NCBI GenBank assembly: GCA_036502625.1
Contig: DASXYG010000097.1
Location: 1 to 34,586, forward strand
Length of the DNA: 34,586 nucleotides
Origin: DASXYG01 sp036502625
GTDB taxonomy: Bacteria > Actinomycetota > Actinomycetes > Streptosporangiales > Streptosporangiaceae
Reading direction: 5' to 3'
Shown here: positions 7,927 through 15,920 of the stretch, one piece after another
How the letters are laid out: every line of letters begins with the position of its first letter
Numbering within the stretch: the stretch's first letter is position 1
Program-made: the position numbers and the translations under genes
Notes under the pieces: generated by a model
Databases searched by the model: none
The model's input: the letters and a program-made list of their open reading frames with translations, nothing else
Told to the model about the DNA's origin: nothing

Positions 7927-8631
7927 CTAGGCGAGCGCCTGGACGAGTTCGCTGATGGGCTTGCGGACCCCGGTGTAGAAGGGGATCTCGACCCGGGTGT
8001 ACAGCCGGGCGCGGGAGCCGCGGAGGTGGCGCATGAGGTCGACGATGCGGTGCAGTTCGTCGGCCTCGAAGGCGAGCATCCACTCGTAGTCGTTCAGCGC
8101 GAAGCAGGCCACCGTGTTGGCGCGGACGTCGGGGTACTCCCTGGCCATCTGGCCGTGCTCGGCCAGCATCTCGCGGCGCTCCTTCGGGTCCAGGAGGTAC
8201 CACTCGTAGGACCGGACGAACGGGTAGACGCAGACGTACGGGTGGGGCTCCTCGTCGGCCAGGAACGCCGGGATATGGCTCTTGTTGAACTCCGCGGGGC
8301 GGTGCAGCGCCATCGCCGACCACACCTGGGTGCTCGCGCGGCCGAGCGCCGTGCGGCGGAACCGGGCGTAGGTCTCCTGGAGGTCGTCCGAGGTGGGCGC
8401 GTGCCACCAGATCATGTAGTCGGCGTCGGCGCGGTAGCCCTGGAGGTCGTACGTGCCGCGGGTGGTGACGTCCTTCGCGGCCGCCTGCTCGGTGAACTCG
8501 GCCACCTCCGCGGCCACCGACTCGGCGTTGGCCGGGTCGAGCGCGCGGTGGTCGGCTACGGAGTAGACGGACCACATGGTGTAGCGGACCACGTTGTTGA
8601 GGTCCCTGGCCTTCGGCTTTTCCCCGCTCAC
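7927..8631 (-). CDS. hemQ: Coproheme decarboxylase HemQ (chlorite dismutase family)
   Basis: 234 aa. It converts coproheme to haem b by two oxidative decarboxylations, the last step of the coproporphyrin-dependent pathway of Gram-positives. The conserved stretch VYPFVRSYEWYLLDPKERR is present with the catalytic Tyr at residue 136, followed by LAEHG with the haem-ligating His at 159; their 23-residue spacing agrees with the corynebacterial enzyme. Other family motifs are DYMIWWHAPT and NDYEWMLAFE. The protein lacks the extra residues of true chlorite dismutases, so chlorite breakdown is unlikely. GTG 8631 is preceded by AGAGGAAG and overlaps the cgoX stop as GTGA, implying coupled translation. 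Confidence 0.95.
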   Translation of the reverse strand: MSGEKPKARDLNNVVRYTMWSVYSVADHRALDPANAESVAAEVAEFTEQAAAKDVTTRGTYDLQGYRADADYMIWWHAPTSDDLQETYARFRRTALGRASTQVWSAMALHRPAEFNKSHIPAFLADEEPHPYVCVYPFVRSYEWYLLDPKERREMLAEHGQMAREYPDVRANTVACFALNDYEWMLAFEADELHRIVDLMRHLRGSRARLYTRVEIPFYTGVRKPISELVQALA

Positions 8632-10139
8632 GATTGGCTTCCTCTCACGCCGCCGGTACGTCGGTCCCATTGTCGCGCCGCGGTCAGATGGTCGCGCACG
8701 AGGTCCGCCGCGGCGCGTGCGGTGGCCGCGCACGCGGGCACGCCCACGCCGTCGTACGCCGCGCCGCACACGGCCAGCCCCGGCACCGCGGCGACGTCCG
8801 CACGGATGGCGGCGACGAGGTCGAGGTGGCCGACCTCGTACTGCGGGAGGCCGCCGCCCCAGCGGGTGACGCGGGTGGCGACGGGCGCGCCGCGTACGCC
8901 GCAGACGTCGGCGATCTCGCGTGCGGCCAGCGCCGTGAGCTCGGCGTCGTCGCGCTGGAGGACGTGCTCGTCGCCGTGGCGGCCGACCGAGCAGCGGACG
9001 ATCACGAGGTCGTCGGCGCGCGCCGCGAGGTGCGGCCACTTCGTGGTGACGAACGTGACGGCCTTGACCGCGCGCCGCTCCCCCGAGCCGTCGGTCTCCA
9101 CGGCGGGCACCAGGTAGCCGCTGCCCGCGGGGCGCTCGGGGAACGCCGCCGCCGGGAACGCCAGCGTGATGATCGCCATGCTGGCGTACTCGATGCGCGC
9201 CAGCCGCGCGGCGGCGGCCGGCGCGGCACCGGACAGCAGGCGGCTCGCGGGGCGCGCGGGCACGGCCACGATCACGGCGTCGGCGGTGGCGTACGCGGGA
9301 TGGCAGGCCGGGCCCACGGTCAGCCGCCAGCCGCCGGGCGTACGGGCCAGCTCGCGGACCATCGCCCCGGTGCGCACCTCGGCACTCCCACTCGCGGCGA
9401 GCGCCGCCGCCAGCTCCTCCGGCAGCCGCCCCATCCCCCCGTCGACCGTGGCGAACACGGCGCCGCCCGCCGGGGCGGCCGCCGGGGGTGGGAGCAGGGT
9501 GCGGGCGGCGGCGAGGAGTGACGGGTTCTCCTGGGCCGCGCGGTAGACGCCGGGGAGGGTGGCGGCCAGGGACAGGCGGTCGGCGCGGCCCGCGTACACG
9601 CCGCCGAGCAGCGGTTCGACCAGGCGGTCGACCACCTCGTTCCCGAGGCGGGCCGAGACGTACGCGGCTACCGAGACGTCGCCGTGCAGCGGGGTGGGCG
9701 GGAGCTCAGGGTCCTGGCGGACGCGGGCCAGGCCGGACGGGGAGAGCACGCCGGACGCGGCGAGGGCGTCCACGTCGGCCGGCACGCCCTGGACCTGGCG
9801 GGCCGGGAACGGGCGCAGCTCGCCGTAGCTGAGCAGCGCGGCCGGCACCTTCGCGGGCGTGACGAGCGCGTCGCCGAGCCCGGCGTCGCCGGCCAGCGCG
9901 ACCCCCTCGGGGCGGCGGGCCAGCATCGACTCCGCGCCCTCGTCCACGGGCACCCCCGCGACCTCGGACACGCGCAGCTTGCCGCCGGCGCGCGGCGCCC
10001 CCTCGTACACGGTGACGTACGGCGGCGGGCCGTCGCCGGCGTCGCGTACGAGATGGAAGGCGGCGGTCAGCCCGGCGACGCCGCCGCCGATGACGGCGAC
10101 ATGCGGCCGCCCGGGCGCGCTCTGGTCCGGGGTGTCCAC
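8628..10139 (-). CDS. cgoX: Coproporphyrinogen III oxidase / protoporphyrinogen oxidase family (HemY/CgoX)
   Basis: 503 aa FAD flavoenzyme. The dinucleotide-binding motif VAVIGGGVAGLTAAFHL is at about residues 14-30, followed by YEGAPRAGGKLR. The substrate region has VDEGAESMLARRPE. The C-terminal FAD contact VCGAAYDGVGVPACAATARAAA is complete. In actinobacteria this protein oxidises coproporphyrinogen III to coproporphyrin III, and its gene next to hemQ supports that reading over protoporphyrinogen oxidase. GTG 10139 was chosen for the upstream GAAGGTG and because the longer open frame gives an unlikely 51-residue extension. It overlaps hemQ by 4 nt. Coproporphyrin ferrochelatase is not in the window. 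Confidence 0.93.
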   Translation of the reverse strand: MDTPDQSAPGRPHVAVIGGGVAGLTAAFHLVRDAGDGPPPYVTVYEGAPRAGGKLRVSEVAGVPVDEGAESMLARRPEGVALAGDAGLGDALVTPAKVPAALLSYGELRPFPARQVQGVPADVDALAASGVLSPSGLARVRQDPELPPTPLHGDVSVAAYVSARLGNEVVDRLVEPLLGGVYAGRADRLSLAATLPGVYRAAQENPSLLAAARTLLPPPAAAPAGGAVFATVDGGMGRLPEELAAALAASGSAEVRTGAMVRELARTPGGWRLTVGPACHPAYATADAVIVAVPARPASRLLSGAAPAAAARLARIEYASMAIITLAFPAAAFPERPAGSGYLVPAVETDGSGERRAVKAVTFVTTKWPHLAARADDLVIVRCSVGRHGDEHVLQRDDAELTALAAREIADVCGVRGAPVATRVTRWGGGLPQYEVGHLDLVAAIRADVAAVPGLAVCGAAYDGVGVPACAATARAAADLVRDHLTAARQWDRRTGGVRGSQS

Positions 10140-10246
10140 GGTTTCACCTTCGCACGGCGGGGGGTGTGGTCCGCACGCGACCCGATCGTGACGGCTTCGC
10201 AACCGCCCGTACGGGTCAGGCCGGAGACCGGGGGCGTCGAACACGT

Positions 10247-11182
10247 ATGGGAGACACGAATGTCGTATCGAAGCGGGGTACCCGCGTCCCACGTCGTGCC
10301 CTTGCCGTCACCGCGTCCGTCCTCGCCGCGCTGCTGCTCGCCTCGGCGTGCGCCGGGAGCACCGCGAACAACGCGTCGAGCCCCGCCATGCGGGGGGCGC
10401 CGGAGAAGGCGGACCGCAACGGCGCGGCCGCGAACCAGCCGGGCGGCCCCCCGGCCAAGCTACTGCCGGAGAACCGGGCCATCGTCTACACCGCCGACAT
10501 GACCGTACGCGCGGCGAAGGTGGACGACGCCATCGCCAGGGCGAAGTCCATCGCGACCGGCGCGGGCGGCTACGTCGCCGACGAGACCACCACCGAGGCC
10601 ACGCCCAATGGCGGCCAGGCCGTCTCCATGCTGGTGCTGAAGGTGCCGGTCGCGAAGTACCAGCCGACCGTCGACCGGATCGGCCGGGAGCTGGGGCGGC
10701 GGGTGTCGCTGCACCAGACCTCCGAGGACAAGACGACCGAGGTCCAGGACGTCGACAGCCGCGTCACGTCCGCGCAGACGAGCCTGCGGCGGCTGCGGAA
10801 GATCATGGACAAGGCGACGACCGTCAGCGACGTCATGAGCGTCGAGCGGGAGATCACCAGCCGGGAGTCCGACCTGGAGTCGCTGCAGGCGCAGGCCAAG
10901 GCGCTGGACCGGCAGACGACGTACAGCACGGTCGACCTGCGCATCGTCGGGCCGCATGCCGTGGTCCACCGGAAGACGGCCGCCGCGCCCGGGTTCTGGG
11001 ACGGCCTGACCGCCGGCTGGCACGCCCTGGTGGCGTTCCTGCGCGTGACCGTGATGGTGGTCGGCGCGGTGCTGCCGTTCGCCGCGCTCGCCGCCGTGAT
11101 CGCCGTGCCCGCCTGGTGGTTCTGGCGCCGCCGGAGGGGCGGCGGCGGCTCGCCGCCGGCCGAGCCCGAGCCGGCGCCCTAG
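10247..11182 (+). CDS. DUF4349 lipoprotein
   Basis: 311 aa. The basic N terminus (SKRGTRVPRR) is followed by a hydrophobic core and lipobox LLASAC, so lipidation at that Cys is expected. The DUF4349 region covers about residues 65-260: ENRAIVYTADMTVRAAKVDDA, the beta motif MLVLKVPVAKY, and a helical hairpin ending SRESDLESLQAQAKALDRQTTYSTVDLRI. A C-terminal membrane helix (about 260-292) and a basic Gly-rich tail complete it, so the protein may be held at both ends. Its function is unknown; some DUF4349 proteins are linked to cell-surface or stress roles. It is on the strand opposite to the haem genes. Its TAG stop shares the tetranucleotide CTAG (11179-11182) with the hemE stop. ATG 10247 has a poor ribosome site, so the start is uncertain. 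Confidence 0.85.
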   Translation: MGDTNVVSKRGTRVPRRALAVTASVLAALLLASACAGSTANNASSPAMRGAPEKADRNGAAANQPGGPPAKLLPENRAIVYTADMTVRAAKVDDAIARAKSIATGAGGYVADETTTEATPNGGQAVSMLVLKVPVAKYQPTVDRIGRELGRRVSLHQTSEDKTTEVQDVDSRVTSAQTSLRRLRKIMDKATTVSDVMSVEREITSRESDLESLQAQAKALDRQTTYSTVDLRIVGPHAVVHRKTAAAPGFWDGLTAGWHALVAFLRVTVMVVGAVLPFAALAAVIAVPAWWFWRRRRGGGGSPPAEPEPAP

Positions 11183-12228
11183 GACCGCAGGCGGGCGCTC
11201 TCCTCGTGCACGAAATCGGCGAGGCGGGCCAGCATGTCCGGGTCGGTGCCCGGGAGGACGCCGTGGCCGAGGTTGAAGACGTGGCCCTCGGCCGTGCGCC
11301 CGCGGCCGAGGACGTCCGCGGCGCGGTCGCGCAGCACCGGCCACGGCGCCATCAGCAGCGTGGGGTCCAGGTTGCCCTGCAGCGCCTTGCCCGGCTCGAC
11401 CCGGCGTACGGCCTCGTCGAGCGGCACGCGCCAGTCGACGCCGATGACGTCCGCACCGGCCTCGCCGAGGAGGTCGAGCAGCTCGCCGGTGCCGACGCCG
11501 AAGTGGATGCGCGGCACGCCCATGCCCTCGAGCGCGGCGAACACCCGGCTGCTGTGCGGCATGACGCTGCGCCGGTAGTCCTCGGGGGAGACCGCGCCCA
11601 CCCAGGAGTCGAAGAGCTGCACGGCGCTCACGCCCGCGGCCACCTGCACCCGCAGGAACGCGATCGTGATGTCGGTGAGCCGCTCCATCAGGGCGTGCCA
11701 GAGGTCCGGCGCGCCGTACATCATGGCCTTCGTGCGCTCGTGGTTCTTCGACGGGGCGCCGTCGATGAGGTACGACGCGAGCGTGAACGGGCCGCCGGCG
11801 AACCCGATGAGCGGGGTTCCGCCGAGCTCGCTCGTCAGCGTGCCCACGGCCTCGTGGACGTACGGCACGTCGTCGGGCTCCAGGCGGCGCAGCGCGTGGA
11901 TGTCCGCGGCGTCGCGGATGGGCTGCGCGATGACCGGGCCGACACCGGGCTTGAGGTCGAGGTCGACGCCGACGGCCTTGAGCGGCACCACGATGTCGCT
12001 GAAGAGGATCGCGGCGTCGACGGAGTAGCGGCGCAGCGGCTGAAGCGTGATCTCGGTGATGAGATCGGGGCGCATGCAGGCGTCGAGCATCGGGATGTCG
12101 GCGCGCACGGTGCGGTACTCGGGGAGCGAGCGGCCCGCCATTCGCATGAACCAGACGGGCGTGTGCGGCACCTGTTCGCGGCGGCAGGCCCGCAGGAATA
12201 CGGATTCGTCCAAGGCAGCGGCTGTCAC
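11179..12228 (-). CDS. hemE: Uroporphyrinogen decarboxylase
   Basis: 349 aa, a TIM-barrel enzyme that removes four carboxyl groups from uroporphyrinogen III to give coproporphyrinogen III, the substrate for CgoX. Both family signatures are visible: PVWFMRMAGRSLPEYR near the N terminus and GFAGGPFTLASYLIDG mid-protein. RRYSVDAAILFSDIVVPL, with the catalytic Asp, lies between them, and the end has NLGHGVLPGTDPDML. The start GTG 12228 gives the normal N terminus (TAAALDESVFLRACRR); the longer open frame is not supported. The gene is on the same strand as cgoX and hemQ but is separated from them by the oppositely oriented DUF4349 gene, so it needs its own promoter in 12229-12425. Confidence 0.95.
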   Translation of the reverse strand: MTAAALDESVFLRACRREQVPHTPVWFMRMAGRSLPEYRTVRADIPMLDACMRPDLITEITLQPLRRYSVDAAILFSDIVVPLKAVGVDLDLKPGVGPVIAQPIRDAADIHALRRLEPDDVPYVHEAVGTLTSELGGTPLIGFAGGPFTLASYLIDGAPSKNHERTKAMMYGAPDLWHALMERLTDITIAFLRVQVAAGVSAVQLFDSWVGAVSPEDYRRSVMPHSSRVFAALEGMGVPRIHFGVGTGELLDLLGEAGADVIGVDWRVPLDEAVRRVEPGKALQGNLDPTLLMAPWPVLRDRAADVLGRGRTAEGHVFNLGHGVLPGTDPDMLARLADFVHEESARLRS

Positions 12229-12425
12229 GCACCCGATCGTCCCACGAAGTGGGCGGAGGCCCGCCCCGGCCTCCATGATCAGCATCCCTACGCACCGGGT
12301 GATACGGCCTGGGCACAGCGAAAACCCGACACGCCCGGCAAGAGCGCCGTTATCGCGCGGTCGACGTGTCAGTCTGCTGCCCGGGGGTTCTCCCACGACC
12401 CCCGAAGGTCGGCCTTGGAGGCGAG

Positions 12426-12632
12426 ATGAGGTCTGGTGCACGCACGGAGCTCTGCGACCTGTGCGGCGACGCGCGTGTCTTCGTACCGGTGTACGCGGAC
12501 GGCGACTGCCCGGACGGGCACGAGGAGTGCCCCGAGTGGGCGTGCGCCGACTGCGGCGGCGCCATCCTGATCGGCTTCGACCTGCCCCCGGCCCGTACGA
12601 CCGGCGTCGTCGTGACGACGCGGGCCGCCTGA
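12426..12632 (+). CDS. Small zinc-ribbon protein, hypothetical
   Basis: 68 aa. Cysteine pairs CDLCGD (near residue 9) and CADCGG (near residue 40) form a CxxC...CxxC zinc-ribbon. Two more cysteines (DCPDGHEECPEW) lie between, with a His. The Thr/Val-rich tail is short. A strong GGAGGCGAG site sits directly before ATG 12426. Such small ribbons occur next to DUF3000 genes in actinomycetes, but the function is unknown. It is 8 bp from the next gene and is probably transcribed with it. Confidence 0.7.
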   Translation: MRSGARTELCDLCGDARVFVPVYADGDCPDGHEECPEWACADCGGAILIGFDLPPARTTGVVVTTRAA

Positions 12633-12640
12633 GCCCGCCG

Positions 12641-13246
12641 ATGGCACAAGACCCCTCATCACGCTCACGCGTGATCGACCCCGCCGAGGACACCTTCCGC
12701 GCCGCCGTCGCCGGCCTGTTCGCCATCGACGTGCGCGACGAGGTGATCCTCACCGCGGCGCCCGCGCCCCGGCGGCTCGCCCCGTACGCCACCGCCGTGT
12801 CGGCGCGCATCCCCGGCGAGACCGACCCCGAGGACGACGCCGCGAGCGGACAGCTCATCGTGTTGTTCGACCCCGAGGGCCAGGAGGGCTGGCCCGGCCT
12901 GTTCCGCGTGGTCGTCTACGTCCACGCCGACCTCGAGCTGGAGATCGCCGCCGACCCGCTGCTCGGCCCGGTCGGCTGGAGCTGGCTCACCGACGCGCTG
13001 GACGGCCGGCACGCCGGATACCGCGCGCCTAGCGGTACGGTGACCCGGTCGATCTCCGAGAGCTTCGGCGGCAAGTCCGACGACGAACGCGTCGTCACGT
13101 TCGAGCTGCGTGCGTCGTGGTCCCCGGTCGATGACGATCCGGCTGCCGAGCTGCCACGCCACGTCGGCGCGTTCACCGACGTCGTGTGCGCCGCCGCCGG
13201 GCTGCCGCCGGCCGGGGTGACGAACCTGCGGCCGGGCCGGGCGTGA
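12641..13246 (+). CDS. DUF3000 family protein
   Basis: 201 aa. The pattern matches the actinobacteria-specific DUF3000 family, whose gene commonly precedes rnd: FRAAVAGLFAIDVRDEVILTAAPAPRRLAPYATAVSARI, then GWPGLFRVVVYVHADLELEIAADPLL, then VGWSWLTDALDG. The C-terminal AAELPRHVGAFTDVVCAAAGLPP is also typical. No signal peptide or membrane segment. The function is unknown; synteny with RNase D suggests a link to RNA metabolism but proves nothing. ATG 12641 has no good ribosome site; translation may be coupled to the zinc-ribbon gene that ends 8 bp upstream. Downstream in-frame starts exist. Confidence 0.88.
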   Translation: MAQDPSSRSRVIDPAEDTFRAAVAGLFAIDVRDEVILTAAPAPRRLAPYATAVSARIPGETDPEDDAASGQLIVLFDPEGQEGWPGLFRVVVYVHADLELEIAADPLLGPVGWSWLTDALDGRHAGYRAPSGTVTRSISESFGGKSDDERVVTFELRASWSPVDDDPAAELPRHVGAFTDVVCAAAGLPPAGVTNLRPGRA

Positions 13247-13324
13247 GCACACCGCGACTCGCCTACCGTGGAGCACGGGTCGCGCGCTGCGTGCCCGTGT
13301 CCAGTCAATGAAGGACCAACAGGT

Positions 13325-14602
13325 GTGAACAACTCATCCGCGCCGGGAGGGACACCCGCCGCCACCGATGGCGCGTCCGAGACGACGCCCGAGACGCCGG
13401 AGTCGGTGCCGCTGCTCGAACCCCGCGACGGCCTGCCCCCCGTGGTCGCCGACGGCGCGGCCCTCGCCGAGGTCGTCCGCAGGTTCGCCGAGGGCACGGG
13501 GCCCGTCGCGGTGGACGCCGAGCGCGCGTCCGGCTACCGCTACGGCCAGCGCGCCTACCTCGTCCAGCTCCGCAGGTCCGGGGCGGGCACCGCGCTGATC
13601 GACCCGATCGCCGTGCCCGACCTCACCGCGCTCGACGCCGCGCTGGCCGAGACCGAGGCGGTGTTCCACGCTGCCTCACAAGACCTCCCGTGCCTGACGG
13701 AGGTGGGCCTGCGGCCGCACCGCCTGTTCGACACCGAGCTCGCCGCCCGGCTGCTGAACTACCCGCGCGTCGGGCTCGGCATCATGGTCGAGACCGTGCT
13801 GGGGCTGCGGCTGGAGAAGGGCTACTCCGCCGCCGACTGGTCCACCCGGCCGCTGCCGGAAGACTGGCTGCGCTACGCCGCGCTCGACGTCGAGGTCCTC
13901 GTCGACCTGCGCGACGCCCTGGAGGAGCAGCTCAGCGAGTCGGGCAAGCTCGAATGGGCGCGCGAGGACTTCGCCGCGATCGCCGCCGCGCCGCCGCCCG
14001 CCCCGCGCGCCGACCCCTGGCGCCGTACGTCCGGCATCCACCGGGTGCGCACACGCCGCGCGCTCGCGGTGGTCCGCGAGCTGTGGACGGCGCGCGACCA
14101 CATCGCCGCCGACCGCGACACCGCGCCCGGCCGCGTCCTGCCGGACGCCGCGATCGTCGCGGCCGCGACCGGCGCACCGCGCACCGCGGCCGACCTCGGG
14201 CGCCTCCAGGGGTTCAGCGGCCGCGGCGCGCGCCGCCACCTGTCCGCCTGGTTCCGCGCCGTGTCCCGCGCGCAGGAGATGCCCGACGACGACCTGCCCG
14301 AGGCCGCCGTGCCCAGCGACGGCCCGCCGCCGGCCAACCGCTGGGCCGACCGCGAGCCCGCGGCCGCCGCCCGCCTCGCCGCGGCGCGTACGGCGATAGC
14401 CGAGCTCGGCGAGCGCCACGACATCCCGGTGGAGAACCTCCTCCAGCCGGACGCCCTGCGCCGCCTGGCCTGGTCGCCCCCGGCCGACCTCACCGAGGAG
14501 TCCGTAGCCGAGTTCCTCCGCGGCCGCGGCGCCCGCCACTGGCAGATCGAGCTCACCACGGGCCCGCTGACGGCCGCGCTGGAGTCCGCCGCCACGGCGT
14601 GA
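13325..14602 (+). CDS. rnd: Ribonuclease D-like 3'-5' exoribonuclease
   Basis: 425 aa. DEDDy exonuclease residues are all present: VAVDAERASG (D64, E66), AASQDLPCL (D120) and LRYAALDVEVL (Y184, D188). An HRDC domain follows at about 225-305 (RTRRALAVVRELWTARDHIA...). A second C-terminal helical region ends in LTTGPLTAAL. The enzyme trims 3' ends of tRNA and other RNA in the cytoplasm. The N-terminal ~30 residues are Thr/Glu/Pro-rich and probably disordered. GTG 13325 is chosen for AAGGA about 9 nt upstream; an earlier start at 13268 would cross that site. Its gene follows DUF3000, as in many actinomycetes. Confidence 0.93.
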   Translation: MNNSSAPGGTPAATDGASETTPETPESVPLLEPRDGLPPVVADGAALAEVVRRFAEGTGPVAVDAERASGYRYGQRAYLVQLRRSGAGTALIDPIAVPDLTALDAALAETEAVFHAASQDLPCLTEVGLRPHRLFDTELAARLLNYPRVGLGIMVETVLGLRLEKGYSAADWSTRPLPEDWLRYAALDVEVLVDLRDALEEQLSESGKLEWAREDFAAIAAAPPPAPRADPWRRTSGIHRVRTRRALAVVRELWTARDHIAADRDTAPGRVLPDAAIVAAATGAPRTAADLGRLQGFSGRGARRHLSAWFRAVSRAQEMPDDDLPEAAVPSDGPPPANRWADREPAAAARLAAARTAIAELGERHDIPVENLLQPDALRRLAWSPPADLTEESVAEFLRGRGARHWQIELTTGPLTAALESAATA

Positions 14603-14613
14603 GATCCCGCCGT

Positions 14614-14639
14614 CCGCGGGCCGTTCCCGAGCCCCGCGG
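14614..14639 (+). terminator. Possible terminator after rnd
   Basis: Stem CCGCGGG / CCCGCGG (7 bp) with a 12-nt loop, 11 bp after the rnd stop and followed by GGTTT. It is weaker than the hairpin after fadB. A smaller palindrome CCCCGCGGGG overlaps the right arm, so the fold is ambiguous. Confidence 0.4.
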
Positions 14640-14660
14640 GGTTTGGTGCGCGGCCAAGGT

Positions 14661-14672
14661 TACTCGTGAGTA
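14661..14672. promoter_or_regulatory. Inverted repeat upstream of fadA, candidate operator
   Basis: TACTC-GT-GAGTA is an exact inverted repeat with a 2-bp spacer, centred 45 bp before the fadA start. Position and shape suit a dimeric regulator of the beta-oxidation operon, for example a TetR- or FadR-type protein. No regulator gene is nearby, so the binder is unknown. Confidence 0.45.
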
Positions 14673-14711
14673 GGATTGGTGGGCCGACGTTGTCTGAATG
14701 AGGAGTTGAAC

Positions 14712-15920
14712 GTGCCCCACCACAGCCGCACCGCGCGTGACGTGGTGTTCGTCGACGGCGTGCGGACGCCGTTCGGCAAGGCGGGCGACAAGGGCCTGTA
14801 CGCCCAGACGCGTGCGGACGACATGATCGTCCGCGTCATCCGGGAGCTGATGCGCCGCAACCCGGACCTGCCCGCCGAGCGCGTCGACGAGGTCGCGATC
14901 GCCGCCACCACCCAGACCGGCGACCAGGGCCTGACCATCGGCCGCAGCGCCGCCGTCCTCGCCGGGCTGCCGAAGAGCGTGCCCGGCTTCGCGATCGACC
15001 GCATGTGCGCGGGCGCGATGACCGCCGTGACCACGACCGCGTCCGGCATCTCCTTCGGCGCGTACGACGTGGCCATCGCCGGCGGCGTCGAGCACATGGG
15101 CCGCCACCCGATGGGCGAGGGCGTCGACCCGAACCCGCGGTTCCTGTCCGAGAAGCTGGTCGACCCGTCCGCGCTGATCATGGGCATGACGGCGGAGAAC
15201 CTGCACGACCGGTTCCCGGGCGTAACCAAGGAGCGCGCCGACGCGTACGCCGCCGCCTCGCAGGCCAAGGTCGCGCGGGCGTACGCCGACGGGAAGATCC
15301 AGCCGGACCTCGTGCCGATGGCCACCCGCCACGCCGAGAAGGGCTGGGGCCTGGCCACCGCCGACGAACCGCCGCGCCCCGGCACCACCGCCGCCGACCT
15401 GGCCGCGCTGAAGACCCCGTTCCGGCCGCACGGCAACGTCACCGCGGGCAACGCGGCCGGGCTGAACGACGGCGCCACCGGCTGCCTGCTGGCCGCCGAG
15501 GACGTCGCCGCCGAGCTGGGCCTGACCGCGCGCATGCGGCTCGTCGACTACGCGTTCGCCGGGGTCGAGCCCGAGGTCATGGGCGTCGGCCCGGTGCCCG
15601 CCACGGAGAAGGTGCTGGCCCGTACGGGGCTCGGCATGGACGAGATCGGGCTGATCGAGATCAACGAGGCGTTCGCCGTCCAGGTGCTCGCCTTCCTCGA
15701 CCACTTCGGCATCGCCGACGACGACCCCCGGGTGAACCCGTACGGCGGGGCGATCGCGTTCGGCCACCCGCTCGCGTCGTCCGGCGTGCGGCTGATGACG
15801 CAGCTCGCGCGGTCCTTCGCCGAGCGCCCTGACGTCCGCTACGGCATGACCACGATGTGCGTCGGCATGGGCATGGGCGGCACCGTCATCTGGGAGAACA
15901 CCTCGTGGGAGGGCAAGTGA
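14712..15920 (+). CDS. fadA: Acetyl-CoA C-acyltransferase (thiolase), beta-oxidation
   Basis: 402 aa thiolase that cleaves 3-ketoacyl-CoA with CoA in the last step of fatty acid beta-oxidation. The nucleophilic Cys is C99 (IDRMCAGAMTAV). The catalytic His is H352 (GGAIAFGHPLASSG) and the second Cys is C383 (TMCVGMGMGG). NEAFAVQVLAF is also intact. The length is normal. GTG 14712 is preceded by AGGAG at good spacing, and the conserved RDVVFVDGVRTPFGK starts ten codons in. The stop TGA overlaps the start of fadB as GTGA, so the alpha and beta parts of the trifunctional complex are translated together. Confidence 0.95.
   Translation: MPHHSRTARDVVFVDGVRTPFGKAGDKGLYAQTRADDMIVRVIRELMRRNPDLPAERVDEVAIAATTQTGDQGLTIGRSAAVLAGLPKSVPGFAIDRMCAGAMTAVTTTASGISFGAYDVAIAGGVEHMGRHPMGEGVDPNPRFLSEKLVDPSALIMGMTAENLHDRFPGVTKERADAYAAASQAKVARAYADGKIQPDLVPMATRHAEKGWGLATADEPPRPGTTAADLAALKTPFRPHGNVTAGNAAGLNDGATGCLLAAEDVAAELGLTARMRLVDYAFAGVEPEVMGVGPVPATEKVLARTGLGMDEIGLIEINEAFAVQVLAFLDHFGIADDDPRVNPYGGAIAFGHPLASSGVRLMTQLARSFAERPDVRYGMTTMCVGMGMGGTVIWENTSWEGK

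Noticed and set aside
7927..8631. True chlorite dismutase
   Set aside because: The Tyr/His arrangement, length and neighbour cgoX fit coproheme decarboxylase HemQ.
10348..12429. A 693-codon plus-strand frame across DUF4349 and hemE
   Set aside because: It runs through two real genes in another frame or strand; composition is Arg/Gly/Ala-rich without motifs.
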